Assembly: GCA_946699065.1 (NCBI GenBank) | Contig: CAMPDV010000039.1 | Span: 62,001-126,000, forward strand | From: Loxodes magnus | Lineage: Eukaryota; Ciliophora; Karyorelictea; Loxodida; Loxodidae | DNA: 64,000 nt | Direction of reading: 5' to 3' | Part shown: piece after piece, positions 12,804 to 23,729 of the stretch | Layout of the letters: each line of letters starts with the position of its first letter | How positions within the stretch are numbered: position 1 is the stretch's first letter | The notes under the pieces: generated by a model | The model's database searches: none | Told to the model about the DNA's origin: nothing | What the model saw: the letters and a program-made list of their open reading frames with translations, nothing else | Program-made: the position numbers and the translations under genes

Positions 12804-14281
12804 TCACTTCGCAAATTCTATGTCATCGTCATAAAAGCTATAAAATGTTAGAACCATAGCGCCGAAACCCATAGCTGCAAATACGAAGCTTAGAAAATAG
12901 ATTATCATTCTGAGTAAGACATGAAATCTTTTATCCATCTTATAAAATATGTAGGCTGAATTACTATCTTACTTGGAATTATTATACTAAGGAATACTCC
13001 AAAAATTCCTACACAAATGTTCCATATATAAAGTTAGTTCTAAGACACTAAAGCTAAAACTAATGTCAGCAAGTCTATAAAAATAGTCATGGCACAGAAT
13101 CTAAATAAGAGGCTTACAATAAATTATTTGGCTTTTTAATGTGAAACAAACTAAACAAAAGTTTTCTACAAGGAATGACATTCATTGCTACTATCATTCC
13201 TGTACTTATCAGAAACAAAATTCTTGCTATAAACATCATCACATCGGTTTTCCAACCTTGAGGCTTATCTCTGTTTATAAAGAGATCTTTCATTTCATTC
13301 TTTAAGCTTAAGAATCCTACAACTCCTATAATACCGTATGTAATAGTAAGCAAAATAGTTGTTCTTTTAGTAACTATTTGCATTTTCCGAAAAGAGTTGT
13401 GGTAAAGTTTTTCTTGTATGGGAAAGATATTAAAGTGGCAGACAAATCCATAAATGAACATTGATAAAGTTCCAAAAATGTTGATGTCTATCTTAAAGTA
13501 AACGTCAATATCCTTTCAATTTACACCACTGTGCTACATCGAGACTGGAGATTATAATATAAGAGTTAGGATTGACCAGCCAAGAGCTATAAGACCAATT
13601 ATCGAAATTTTTTAAAACCGCACAACGTTTTTTAAAAAGGTTAACGGATAGGCAATAGCGCTACCTATTAAAATGCAGTACATTTCCTTATGAGAGACAT
13701 CTCAATGTCCTACAAATTCTATGGTTTTATCTATAAAATTTCCAATGGAAATGACAAACCCTGTAACACTTCCAATATTAAAGCAGATGATTATAAATAT
13801 CATTAGCGTTTTGAGATTCTTACTTGCCATCTTCTTAATAATTTTTGGATAAGAGAATATTCTATAGAAGTCTTACGCCTCTACCAATGCATGCATCATA
13901 ATCTGCTTAAAAGAATCCCATTAAAATTAAAATGACAAGACCTAAAAGGAATCCAGTGTACGAAAACGCCTTAGGCATTGAGAGAATGACAACTCCCATA
14001 GCAGTTGCTGAAAGCGAAAAAATAGAACCCCTAACAGATCCTTCTTCCATAGGACTAAATATCTTCTAAAAAAAGCTAGTTGTTGATTCTTAAGTTAAAA
14101 TAGAATGCAAAGGCTTATTCAAAGTGATAGATTTTTATTTTCTAAATATAAATCAAGAGGGATCAATATTTGGCTAATCAGGCTATTGCAGCTCATAGGT
14201 TTATTTCGTTGTAGTATTGCTAGCTAATAAATTGTCTTAAGAAACAGACTAAGTTGATAAAAGCTTATTTTTAGGATTCAT
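12804..14281 (-). CDS. Sodium-coupled neutral amino-acid transporter-like protein (SLC38 / aa_trans family)
   Basis: About 480 residues. The sequence follows the SLC38/AVT family from TM1 (GSVRGSIFSLSATAMGVVI then LSMPKAF) through the typical middle helices (FVCHFNIFPIQEKL) to the last helix and an acidic end (DDDIEFAK) before TGA. A Ser/Thr/Gln-rich cytosolic tail of about 80 residues precedes TM1, starting at the ATG at 14281. Two 17-nt introns (13101-13117 and 12956-12972) are needed and fit the family alignment exactly. A 15-nt GT...AG candidate lies at 13862-13876 and is frame-neutral. Between TM1 and TM2, near 13905-13915, one extra base in a T4 run shifts the frame. The total coding length is also one base over a multiple of three. 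This is either a homopolymer sequencing error or a real lesion. Predicted role: amino-acid/cation symport across the plasma or an internal membrane. Confidence 0.85.
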
Positions 14282-14496
14282 TAATTAAATATATAATACA
14301 CTAGAAGCTTTAATAACTTTCAAGCTAATACTAGGAGATCTTCATAAGCATTTGATTAAAAAGCTTAATAAAGAGGAATTAAATATTAAATTAAGGGTTG
14401 TTAATACCCTATATTAGAGGAATAAGATTTGTCTAGTTAATAGGTAGTCTCCTCATTCAGCTTTGGTATATTATATACTTTTAAAATTTTTATTTA

Positions 14497-14835
14497 ATGT
14501 ACTTGCTGAGGTTAAATAGATAATTGTATGGTTTAGAGGATTTAAGGGAGAATGAGAGAAGTTTTGTTATTTTAAATAAAGCTTAGAAAGGGTATAAAAG
14601 ATCTAAGGCTTTAGATTAAAGTTGGTGCTAGTTGTCTTTATAGAGAATTAAACTCCAAAGATATAAATAAAAGCTGATTCCTAATCTATCATAAACTTAC
14701 GCTTAAAATAATAAGTTAGTTAAGCAATGCTTTTATAATTATAGAGCTTAAGTGTATTAAGCAGAATACATTAGCAAGCATACTTATCTTTATAATATCT
14801 AAATAAATAAAAGAAGATTTAATTTAAAAGGGTGA
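14497..14835 (+). CDS. Hypothetical short basic protein
   Basis: Unrecognised. It has an ATG at 14497, 112 codons without an internal TGA, and a TGA at 14833. The product is Lys/Arg/Gln-rich with no hydrophobic helix (start MYLLRLNRQLYGLEDLREN). First-position G bias is modest. It may be a chance open frame. Confidence 0.22.
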
Positions 14836-16888
14836 TTATAGCAAACTCATATCTATATTCATATAACTGCAAGTATTAGCTATTATAATAAAACTAAGTA
14901 AATTATAACTATTATAACTCTTATAACTCTTAGTCTCTTAATGCTATTATTGATATCTTTAATTAGATAAATAATTTATGCAGATAAAAAGCAGGGAATG
15001 AGAAATTAAAAGGTACTAATAAGGTATTCTTATTAAATAGTAGCTAGAGTTCTAATTAATCTTTTAAGAAGGTAGATTAATAGCTCATTTCATAAATGAT
15101 ATAGATATTTTCGCAATTATTACCATATAAAAGAAAAGCTTCCTTCAACTTAATGCTAATTCTAAATATTTTAAATAGCAAGCTAAAGCCATTATTTAAA
15201 AGTGACTGCAATCTAAATTATACTTGATATATTACAAATAAACATTTGAATAAGTAGATAATCGGAGCATTAAAGACTACGGATAATATTGACGAATAAG
15301 TTAGATTGGAAATTAATATCCTCTAAATATTAAAACCTATCAAATAGTTAAAAATCTATTAGTTCATTATGTGATTTATCATTTATTATAAATAGCTGTG
15401 GAGACTATAAACTTAGTAATTATGGAATAGAAAATAAAAATGGCAAGTATAAGAGTATTAGTAGGTAATAATAGAATAATTAAGTTATTATTAGAAGACA
15501 TTTACAAGGATTTAAGATGATATCGCATAACTAAGATATATAAACATACTTTTGAAGTACCTTGATTCATATTGATATATAGATATCAATTAAACAATTA
15601 TGACAATATAAAAATAATAATTTCACATATCAATATTTTTGAAATGATATAGGATAGATAAATTAAAAAGAAGCAAGTATTGAATAGATTTAAATGATTA
15701 TAATAACAGAATAACTAAATGCTAATTTAATGATCTTTGGATAAAATAGGTTAAGTTCAAAGTTGTAATAAATAAGCAAATTATATAAATGGGCTTGCAT
15801 AAGAAAAATTAATATTTTATAATATCTAAATTCAAAACTAAGAATTAGCATTAAGCAAAAAGATAAAAATATGGGAAGATACATTAAAGAATTTGCTTCA
15901 TTAAAATATAAAATTTAGATATTAAATGCTAGCTAAAGACACTTTAGGTTCTATTTAAAAATGATCTTTCTAATAATCTATTTTCATAAGTATTGGAATA
16001 TAAAAAATTGAACTTCAAAATAGTTTAAAATTTATCTTACAAGCATGAGTTTGACGTTGCTATACTAAAGCACTTAAAAATTTGGATTGACGAATTGAAA
16101 AATTGTAAATAAAAGTTATAAAAGCAGTTGTAAATGGCTTTTTATCTGTAAATCAGTTAAAAATAGAAGTCTAGAATTAAATCATAATGCTAGTAGAAGA
16201 TAAATAGTTTAGTTAGCTAAACAAAGATTCAGTGCTATATTTATTTATAATCATAATAAGAGGTTAATTATAATGATAGAATGCAAAGAAATTTGTTATC
16301 ACATTTATAATTTTTGTTTAATATCATAGTTCTGATTTTATCATAAGTTATATTAAAAAAAACAAATATCCAAGACTTTAAGATATGATGTATAATCTAA
16401 AGGAGAAGTCTAGGTAATATGAATATCAAGTAAAAGTTCAAAGACCAAAAAAATTAGACTCCTTCATCTAAATTTAAAAATAGATTGAGATTGCTTTTAA
16501 GTTTATCAACTAACTAGATTAAATAAAACTTTCGAGTTATTACATGAATTAACTAGTCTAGTTAAGAAATTATATAAGCTACAAAGTATAACTTAAATTG
16601 ATATAACTAGAACGAATTCTTGTTTTACACTCAATATTTTAAAAGACTAAAAAGCTAATAAGCTTAGCTAAATGTTTTGATATAGCTTTTAATTTAATTT
16701 TTAAATACCTTTATTTTCATAGCTATATGAAATTATAATGTCTTACACATCGAATGTCTATGAAGCTAGTAAATTAGCTTTAGGTAATAAATTATCGATG
16801 CTATTTTTATTTATTTTAATAAGCCTATGTAGCACTTCTAATGATATTAGATAGCTTAAATATCAGAAAGTTAATAGAAGCTTTTTGA

Positions 16889-16928
16889 ATGGTTAAATAT
16901 CCTGAAGCTTCTCAGGATATTTAACCAT
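16889..16928. repeat. Perfect inverted repeat, 17-bp arms with 6-nt loop
   Basis: Arms ATGGTTAAATATCCTGA and TCAGGATATTTAACCAT are perfectly complementary around the loop AGCTTC. It lies in intergenic DNA about 250 bp upstream of the DHHC gene. It could be a hairpin in RNA, a regulatory palindrome or the relic of a small inverted-repeat element. No transposase or target duplication is visible. Confidence 0.85.
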
Positions 16929-17094
16929 CTATTTAATTTGAATCAAGCTAACATACTTATTCCTCCCTTAAATATCCACTTCCAAAGCATCTTATAATAT
17001 TTTCTTCCTTATTTTCAATTTAATCAGTTAGCCACCAATATATAAAAAAAGGCAAATTTAAAAACTGAAGACATCTGAATTAAAAAAGGTAAAA

Positions 17095-17124
17095 AGTAAA
17101 GGGTAAAGGGTAAAGGGTAAAAGG
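17095..17124 (+). repeat. Short TAAAGGG heptamer array
   Basis: About three exact GTAAAGG units in phase, with degenerate flanking copies, some 55 bp before the DHHC start codon. It resembles telomeric repeats in size only; the unit is not a known ciliate telomere unit. It is probably a local microsatellite in the promoter region. Confidence 0.6.
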
Positions 17125-17179
17125 AAATAATAAAGGCTTGATATATTTCTTAATTAAACTTAGTAATAAAGAAATTAAA

Positions 17180-19870
17180 ATGAAGTTGCAAATCAAAAAG
17201 AATTTTACGAACCTTAATGTCAACAAAGCACCTTTATTCTATATAATTCTAGAAAACTTAATTCTATTGGGTTTGTACTTACATGTGCCTTAGATGTAAA
17301 GAATAGATCAGGTTTAAACCATCGTCTATTTTTCGATTGTTAGTTTCGCTACGCTTCTTTATTTATATGTCTCGTGCAAAGATCCTGGCTTTCTTAAGCC
17401 TAAACCTTTATTGGTAGAGGAAGAATAAAATAAAGAATAAAAGCAGATTCAAAAACCTAAGGAAGTAGGAGTTAAAAGCCAAACACCTTCAAGGTAAACT
17501 ACACATTTGTATGCGGATGAAAATGAGAAATAATGGGGAGTGGTAGGAGCTTTTAGCTAAAGAATTAGCAAAATAGAAAAGAAAAAAGCTTCGTTAAGAG
17601 GAGAAGATGAGGAAGCTTTGAGAGCTAAGTTTCAAAGGTAAATAATGTACATGCAAAATTCGTTTCATATAGGCTATTAGGAAGAAGATTCTTCACTTGA
17701 GAAATCTCAATCTCTGTTTAATAATTGAAAGAACGAAAGTACTTAGCTTGACTTGCATTAATCAAGTTAAGAGTATGAAAAATAATATTTTAAAACTGAT
17801 AACAATAACATTAGCTATTTGCATTCTAGTGAATTTTAAGAAGAAATAGAACCTGAGAACTAACTAGCCTCGTAAAGTTAATTCAGGTAAAAGGAAGATT
17901 TTAATGGAGGAAATAATGCATAAAGTAAAAACTCTTAAAGACTTTCTTAGTCAGTTAGTTCTGAAAGCGAATGGCTGGATTCTCCAAAGTCCTTAAAAAA
18001 CGCCCAGCATTAGAACAGCCCTTTATAACGGTGAAACAAAAAGAAAAAGCAATTTATAAGAAAGAAAAGCTAAAATAATGATGAAACTTAGGTAACTTCA
18101 GAAAGAATTAACGAAAATCAGGCTTATTTACGGAAATAGGATTGTAAGAAAGATTTAGGAGAATCTCAAGCCGATTAACTTAGTACTCGTAAGATTTAAA
18201 ATCAAGACAAAATCTAAGTATAAGAGGTAGTGCTAGACTTTGAATATAATGATTAAAATGATAATCAAAATAAGATATATAAAAATGACAAATAGAACTA
18301 TTAGCAAATTCCATAATTAAAGCCATAAGGCAGAAATAGTGTAAACTAGCTAATTTAAAGTCAATAAGCTTAGAAGAGAAGCTAAAATCTAGAGTTTTTA
18401 GAAAGTGATTTATAAAGCTAAAGTTCTAGTTCTGATTCATAATATTCAAATAATTCGGAGCCAGATATTCCTTTTTTAAACTAGCACAAGCATTCAAAAT
18501 ATCCTTTTTAAATGGCGAACGAAGAAGAAAATTAATAAGCAAAGAAAAGAATTAAAACACATTCAATAGACTACGTTAAGTCAGGAAAGGTAGTAAGATT
18601 AAATGAGTCACTCGAACAAGATTCCGAATCTGTCTAATAGAGCTCAGAGAGTGATAATTAAGGTCGAAGTAATTAATCCAATATTATACAAATATCCATA
18701 GATCTAAATGACAGCCACTCTGGCTTATAAGTTAGAGATATAAACAGCAAATAGCCTTTTGAGAATGATCTGAGTGAGGATAAAGAAGAAAGCGAAAATA
18801 GCCCATTATAAAAGGATTAAAACCAAAAGCAAAAAAATTCTCAAAATGATAATAAAAATTAAAAAGTAAATCCTTAACTTAAAACTGTAGTAGTTGAAAA
18901 TCATTACTGCTCTATATGTAATATAGAGTAACCAATTAGAACTAAGCATTGCTAAGAGTGTAGTCGCTGTGTAGCAACTCATGATCATCATTGCCCTTGG
19001 TTAGGTACTTGCATTGGTGAACGAAATCGATGCTGATTTTGGTGGTTTTTAATTTTTTAAGGAGTGACCTTATGGTGGAGTATTATATGAGTAAGCATTT
19101 TTAACATTTTTATAGTTAGGAATGTCATACGAGCATAGTGGAAATGTATTCAAATGATTTGAAAATAATTGGGTTAGACTCTTAGTTAATATAATCGTAG
19201 GATTTTTCACTCTTATGGTAAGCTGCCTTATTTATTTCCACTCTTTCTTAGCAGCTGTAAATTAAACAACCTGTAATTCTTTATTTTAGGGGAAAACGTT
19301 TCCTGACTAAGAATTTCCTATCTGAAATAGTGGCCAAGGAGTTTTGGTTCTCCTTTTACTCAAGGAATTTTTAAGAACTTGATATATTATTGTGGGCCGA
19401 AGAATACTAATGCATTATGGATCATTCCAAAAAGCTTGCCAACAAAAAAGCCTAAGCATTTCATCTGCTGTTAATTTAATAATATCTTTATTGCATAATA
19501 AAGTATTTAATAGCACTAGCTATCTTTATTCTAGTAAAACAACTCTTAATCTTAACAAAAGAATATCAATATCTATAAAAGAAAGTCATTAGATATCTTT
19601 TAACCTCAAAAGCTGAAGTTGATTACTCGAGTAAAGCTACTTATATTATATTAGTTGAATATGCTTAACCATTTATATCAATATAATTTATCTTCATCCT
19701 TTAAACTAACTAAGCAAGTCTAAAATTTTTCTCTGCTTAAGGTTCTTTAAATGCTTGATTACTATTTATTTAATTTAGAAACAAACTCATTTATTGCATG
19801 CTCAATAAAAGATATATATGGTATTACTATTAAAAAGAAGAGTTCTCTTTATAATTAGTTTTCTATTTGA
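17180..19870 (+). CDS. DHHC-type protein S-acyltransferase (palmitoyltransferase)
   Basis: Predicted up to 885 residues. Two N-terminal helices (about 14-35 and 45-67) are followed by a 500-residue Gln/Ser/Asn/Lys-rich, apparently disordered cytosolic insert. Then comes the cysteine-rich DHHC domain (CSICNIEQPIRTKHCQEC, then DHHCPW at about 602), two more helices, the TTWE motif at about 691 and a C-terminal FTQGIFKN segment typical of the family. The enzyme transfers palmitate from palmitoyl-CoA to protein cysteines at membranes; the DHHC cysteine is the catalytic residue. Introns at 19080-19095 (16 nt) and 19273-19289 (17 nt) restore the family alignment, the second splitting the TTWE tryptophan codon. 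The TGA at 19034-19036 encodes Trp in a conserved F/W-rich helix start. The frame continues in Asn/Gln-rich sequence to the first TGA at 19868. The true end may be earlier if a further intron exists. Confidence 0.9.
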
Positions 19871-20800
19871 TATCCTAAATCAGAAAGCATATTACATTCT
19901 TAAGCTAGTATCTTAAATAAGAAACCTCCTGCTTTCTCTGTTTTACGTTTTTCTTATTAAATTGCATAATTAATTTCAACTTTTTCTTCTATATAATAGA
20001 AAGCATAATGCCTTTCTTTTCAATATGCATCATTTTTTATCCTTGATGCTTAAATATTCTACTATTAAACTAAAAATAATAATGATGTAGATGATTAGAT
20101 AAAAATAATACTTTATTATAGTATAAAATAGCTAATAATAGAATGCTAAATTGCTTATAATGGACTCTAACTTTCAGAATATTAGTGAATGGTATCAGTT
20201 TCTTTGTTAACTGCTTTAAGCTTCGATTTGATATACATTCTAGTATTTCTTTTCTTATTTGTTTAATAAAATTTAAACAATAAAAATTAAGCTTGATATA
20301 CTAGAATGCTCTGTGAGAAGCTTCAAAATCCGATAATTAATAATAATAAAAGTTAATTAAAAGCTGCCTATTTAGCCTTTGGGTTACTTAGTCCATAGGA
20401 CTTAAGTATTAGTAAGATCAACTAAACCTTAAATAAAATATAAATATTAAAGCAGAAACTATGAACTTTATCACATTAAGGGAGTTATAACTAGTTCTAT
20501 TTAAAGAGCTAGATTAATAACTTTATACTTCTAAGCGTTAATATAGGCTTAGTTCAAAATGGTTATAATCAAAACATTAATTGAGAAAGTTGATAATTTC
20601 TTGGCTGCTTTTTATTTATATATGTCATATAACTAACAAAATTAAAGAGGGGAAATATTATGGTTTTAAGAGTAAGAAATAGAATATATACGCTTATATA
20701 TCTGAATTTTAGAGTAATGGAATTTAGCTTGAAGTGATAAGTTGGAACGAAAATGTTATATATTATGATATTAACTAGATACACTTAATGAATATTGTAA
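19871..20800. other. Intergenic DNA
   Basis: AT-rich; nothing recognised. The start of the unresolved gene at about 20.8 kb must lie near the right end. Confidence 0.35.
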
Positions 20801-22020
20801 TCAATTATCACCAAAGTTCTATTTAAATCATTTTGCTTTGCTATCTTCTACTATAAATCAAGATATACAGAAGTTGATCTAATTGTGGATATAGAAAAAG
20901 CTAGTGATTTGTATGAAAAAGGAAGAATCAAATAGGATTAAATTTTAAGCTTAACTATGAATGCATAAATTGAAAATCTTCAATATAAAGCATATCCATT
21001 CATTATCATCCATCTGTAGAAATGAATTGCCAAAGTAGCTGCCAATTCTATGTCTGATTCTTAAGATACTTGAGGAAGGAAGCAAAACACAAACTCATCA
21101 AAATATTTAAGAGTTCTTTACTTATCTATACTAAGAATATCGAGACCGCTTTTAGCTATGAATTCATGAAACCAGCAGATGAATTGTAAAATGCATTTGT
21201 AAAAGTAGGGCCTAACTTGGGTAGCATGCTCTACTAAAAATTAGCACATAACATCATTTCACTACACTTTGTTTTGAATCTTTTTCTAAATTTTGCAAAC
21301 TTATTTAACTCCTTTATAAAGGGCCATTTATTTGAAATCTTCTTTAATATGTTTAATCCCGGGTAGCAAATCATCTTCCATTGCTTATTTTCATTATTTC
21401 AAAGGATGAGTACATGCTCCAAGCCATCCAATAGTATGTCATACCTTTATATAGCTTTTAATAATTTATTACTAGAATTAAAAAAGCTTCAGCTTTTGCT
21501 GATCTTGATACAAATTTTTATCTTTAATTAATTCTTTTTTATTTTAGTGCGTTTCAAAATCTAACTATGAGGAGAACTTCGAACCACATGAGCACTCAAA
21601 GCTATTCTAATTTATTTTCTTATGAACTTCTCCTTTATTTTAGATTTTTTATGCTTCCATTTTATATTAAATCCCTAAGAAAATAATTAAAGCTATCAAA
21701 TCAAGCTAAGCTTTTAAATATCCACCTTATTTCTAAACTAAGCATACCTAATCATCCTAAACATTTAGACAAAGGTAAGTTTATTTATAGCTTCTAATAA
21801 CTTTAAGGAGCTTAAATAGTTCATTTGCATTAATATCTTATCTTCAATATAACGGACTCCTCCGTTAATTTAGCTATTTAGCTTGCAATTATTTCAAAAC
21901 AGTTGTATCAACTTTCTTAAGCTTACCCTTTCTTTTCAATGTAATTAATAGTGATATTATACATTTGAAATTAACTAGTTTTCATTACCAAGTAAGTTAC
22001 ACAATTGTAAAGAAAATATT
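20800..22020 (+). CDS. Unresolved gene, probable membrane protein with several short introns
   Basis: Not recognised. Coding signal is clear in pieces. A first block (about 20.87-21.11 kb) has strong first-position G bias and a helical sequence (VDIEKASDLYEKGRIKQ). A second block in another frame (21.14-21.77 kb) starts NIETAFSYEFMKPADEL and becomes hydrophobic. A third block follows a 16-nt intron at 21775-21790 and runs to about 22.0 kb. The first and second blocks could be joined by a 23-nt GT...AG segment ending near 21.14 kb. I could not fix the start codon or the stop. The coordinates are therefore approximate. Confidence 0.4.
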
Positions 22021-22813
22021 TTAAAGTTAAATTTCAACCAAAAAAGGATTAAATAAGACAAATTAGGGGTATTTCTATATATTCTATGCTTATTCTTAAA
22101 GTTATAGAAGTTAGCTTATTTTAAACTGCCAAACTTAGTTGATACTAGACAATTTAACCTGAAAGTTAAATAGTGATATTGAACCTTTTAGAGACTTAAA
22201 TTGCTGACCAAAGTAGAATATATTAAGTATATTGTTATGATAAAACAGAAGAGAAATGAGATGACTAACACAACTTAAAGTGAACCTTTGAATACGAATG
22301 TAAATTAACTTAGTTATTGAATATTTAAACGTTAAAGTTTTGTAAGGGTTTGCAGTGGTAAAAGCTACCCCTAAAAGTAATTAAGAATCCTTATTTTTCA
22401 ATTAAGTTTTTATATTGTAAACTATATTACATAATGCTTCATAAGACTTCTCGAGAAAAGCTTATTTAGCAAAGCCAAACATTATTTTTACTTATGCAAT
22501 TACTAGCACTTTCATAGGTGAAATTTATAGATCGGAGTTATAGAAATAAAAGACAGCTACAAGGTTTAACTCTAAGAGTAGTTGTTTTTATATATTTCTA
22601 AGCAAACTTAAATAAAACGCTTAGAGCAAATTACAAAATCAGAAATTCAGGCAAATTTAACTAAATAAATGAAATGGGCTATGAGAAGTTAGGCTAACTA
22701 GGTTTAAAAGAGATTTTAGTTTAATAAGCCTAGAATGACTTGCTAGTGAGTTAAATGTATAAATAAAATTACCGGTATAAGTGTTTAATTGCGAATTAAA
22801 TATTCAATTATAA
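22021..22813. other. Intergenic DNA, possibly including the 3' end of the previous gene
   Basis: AT-rich sequence before the ZIP gene. A GTAAGT near 22.0 kb hints that one more exon of the preceding gene may follow. Nothing else recognised. Confidence 0.3.
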
Positions 22814-23729
22814 ATGTAGACTCATTAGTTGCTGGTTATGCTAACAGTGATATTTATGACAATTGAATGCATTATTAGTGCTTTGATTCCTATGTACTGG
22901 TAATATTTTATTCAGGAAAGGCTTTAAAGCTGATTCTCCATATATAGGCATTGCAAATGCTTTTTCAGGTGGAGTGGTTTTAACAGTTAGTATTTTGCAT
23001 ATACTATACGAAGCTGATAGATAGATGAATTTAGAAAATCCTTCAGGTTTCCCATGGGCTTATGTTATAATGCTAATAACGTTTTCAGGTGTTATGTGCA
23101 TAGAAAAATTGTTCTCTGAGAATCATTTACAGGGTTTAGAACATGATATCAATATATTTAGTACACCAAAATAGCAAAGAAAAATAACCTTTTAATCAAT
23201 TATTTTAACTTTCGCACTGTGCTTACACAGTGTTCTTGAGGGACTTGCTTTAGGATTTGAAAGAACGGGAGCAGGGGCATTAAGTCTTATGATTGGGTTT
23301 TTGACTCATAAATGAACTGAATGTCTTATCCTTGGTATAAATTTGAATAAATCTGGTGCTTCTAAAAAAGAACAATGATTTCTACAAATCCCTGTTATGG
23401 CTGCTTGCCCTATAGGAGTCTTGCTTGCTCTTTCATTGTAAGGAGTAAACTCTCAATTATAAGCTGTAGGTCTTTCTATGAGCGCCGGGACTTTTTTATA
23501 TGTAGGAGCTGCGGAAATTATTGCAGAGGAATTTTCAGTATAAAAAAGGAAAAATATGAAGACAAAAATAGGATTTCTTATATTAGGAATTATTTTAATA
23601 TCAAGTGTTATGATCACTGATAAGATGCCAAGTGTAGAAGACAGTGATGAGACAATACCCTCTTTAGAAGAAAATTAAAGCTTTACTAATTTAAATCCAG
23701 AATTAAGCGATGGTGGTAATAGTTTGTGA
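22814..23729 (+). CDS. ZIP family divalent metal transporter (SLC39-like)
   Basis: 299 residues, one 16-nt intron at 22900-22915 that splits a Trp codon; the spliced length is exactly 300 codons including the TGA at 23727. The protein has the short ZIP layout: TM1 immediately after the start, a Gly-rich TM2 (IGIANAFSGGVVL), TM4 with the metal-binding HSVLEGLALG motif (about 134) and TM5 with HKWTE (about 160). The tryptophan of HKWTE is encoded by TGA at 23313-23315, and ZIP proteins conserve Trp or an aromatic there. The intracellular loop between TM3 and TM4 is short and lacks the usual His run. Expected role: import of zinc, iron or manganese into the cytosol. After the last helix there is an acidic tail of about 40 residues. 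Confidence 0.92.

Larger units (their letters stand above)
14836..17179. other. Intergenic DNA
   Basis: AT-rich. It holds a perfect 17-bp inverted repeat at 16889-16928 and a short heptamer array at 17095-17124, listed separately. Scattered open frames were seen (for example around 15.2-15.37 kb) but no consistent gene could be built. Confidence 0.35.

Noticed and set aside
15690-15884. Small hydrophobic minus-strand ORF
   Set aside because: Hydrophobicity follows from T-richness; few G at first positions and no conserved feature.
17095-17124. Telomere or chromosome end
   Set aside because: Only about three TAAAGGG units, internal, with genes on both sides; not a known ciliate telomere unit.
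19202-19252. Longer GT...AG intron candidate in the DHHC gene
   Set aside because: The segment is in frame and encodes part of a conserved transmembrane helix.
20569-20784. Minus-strand ORF with hydrophobic residues
   Set aside because: Composition typical of intergenic DNA; no supporting signal.
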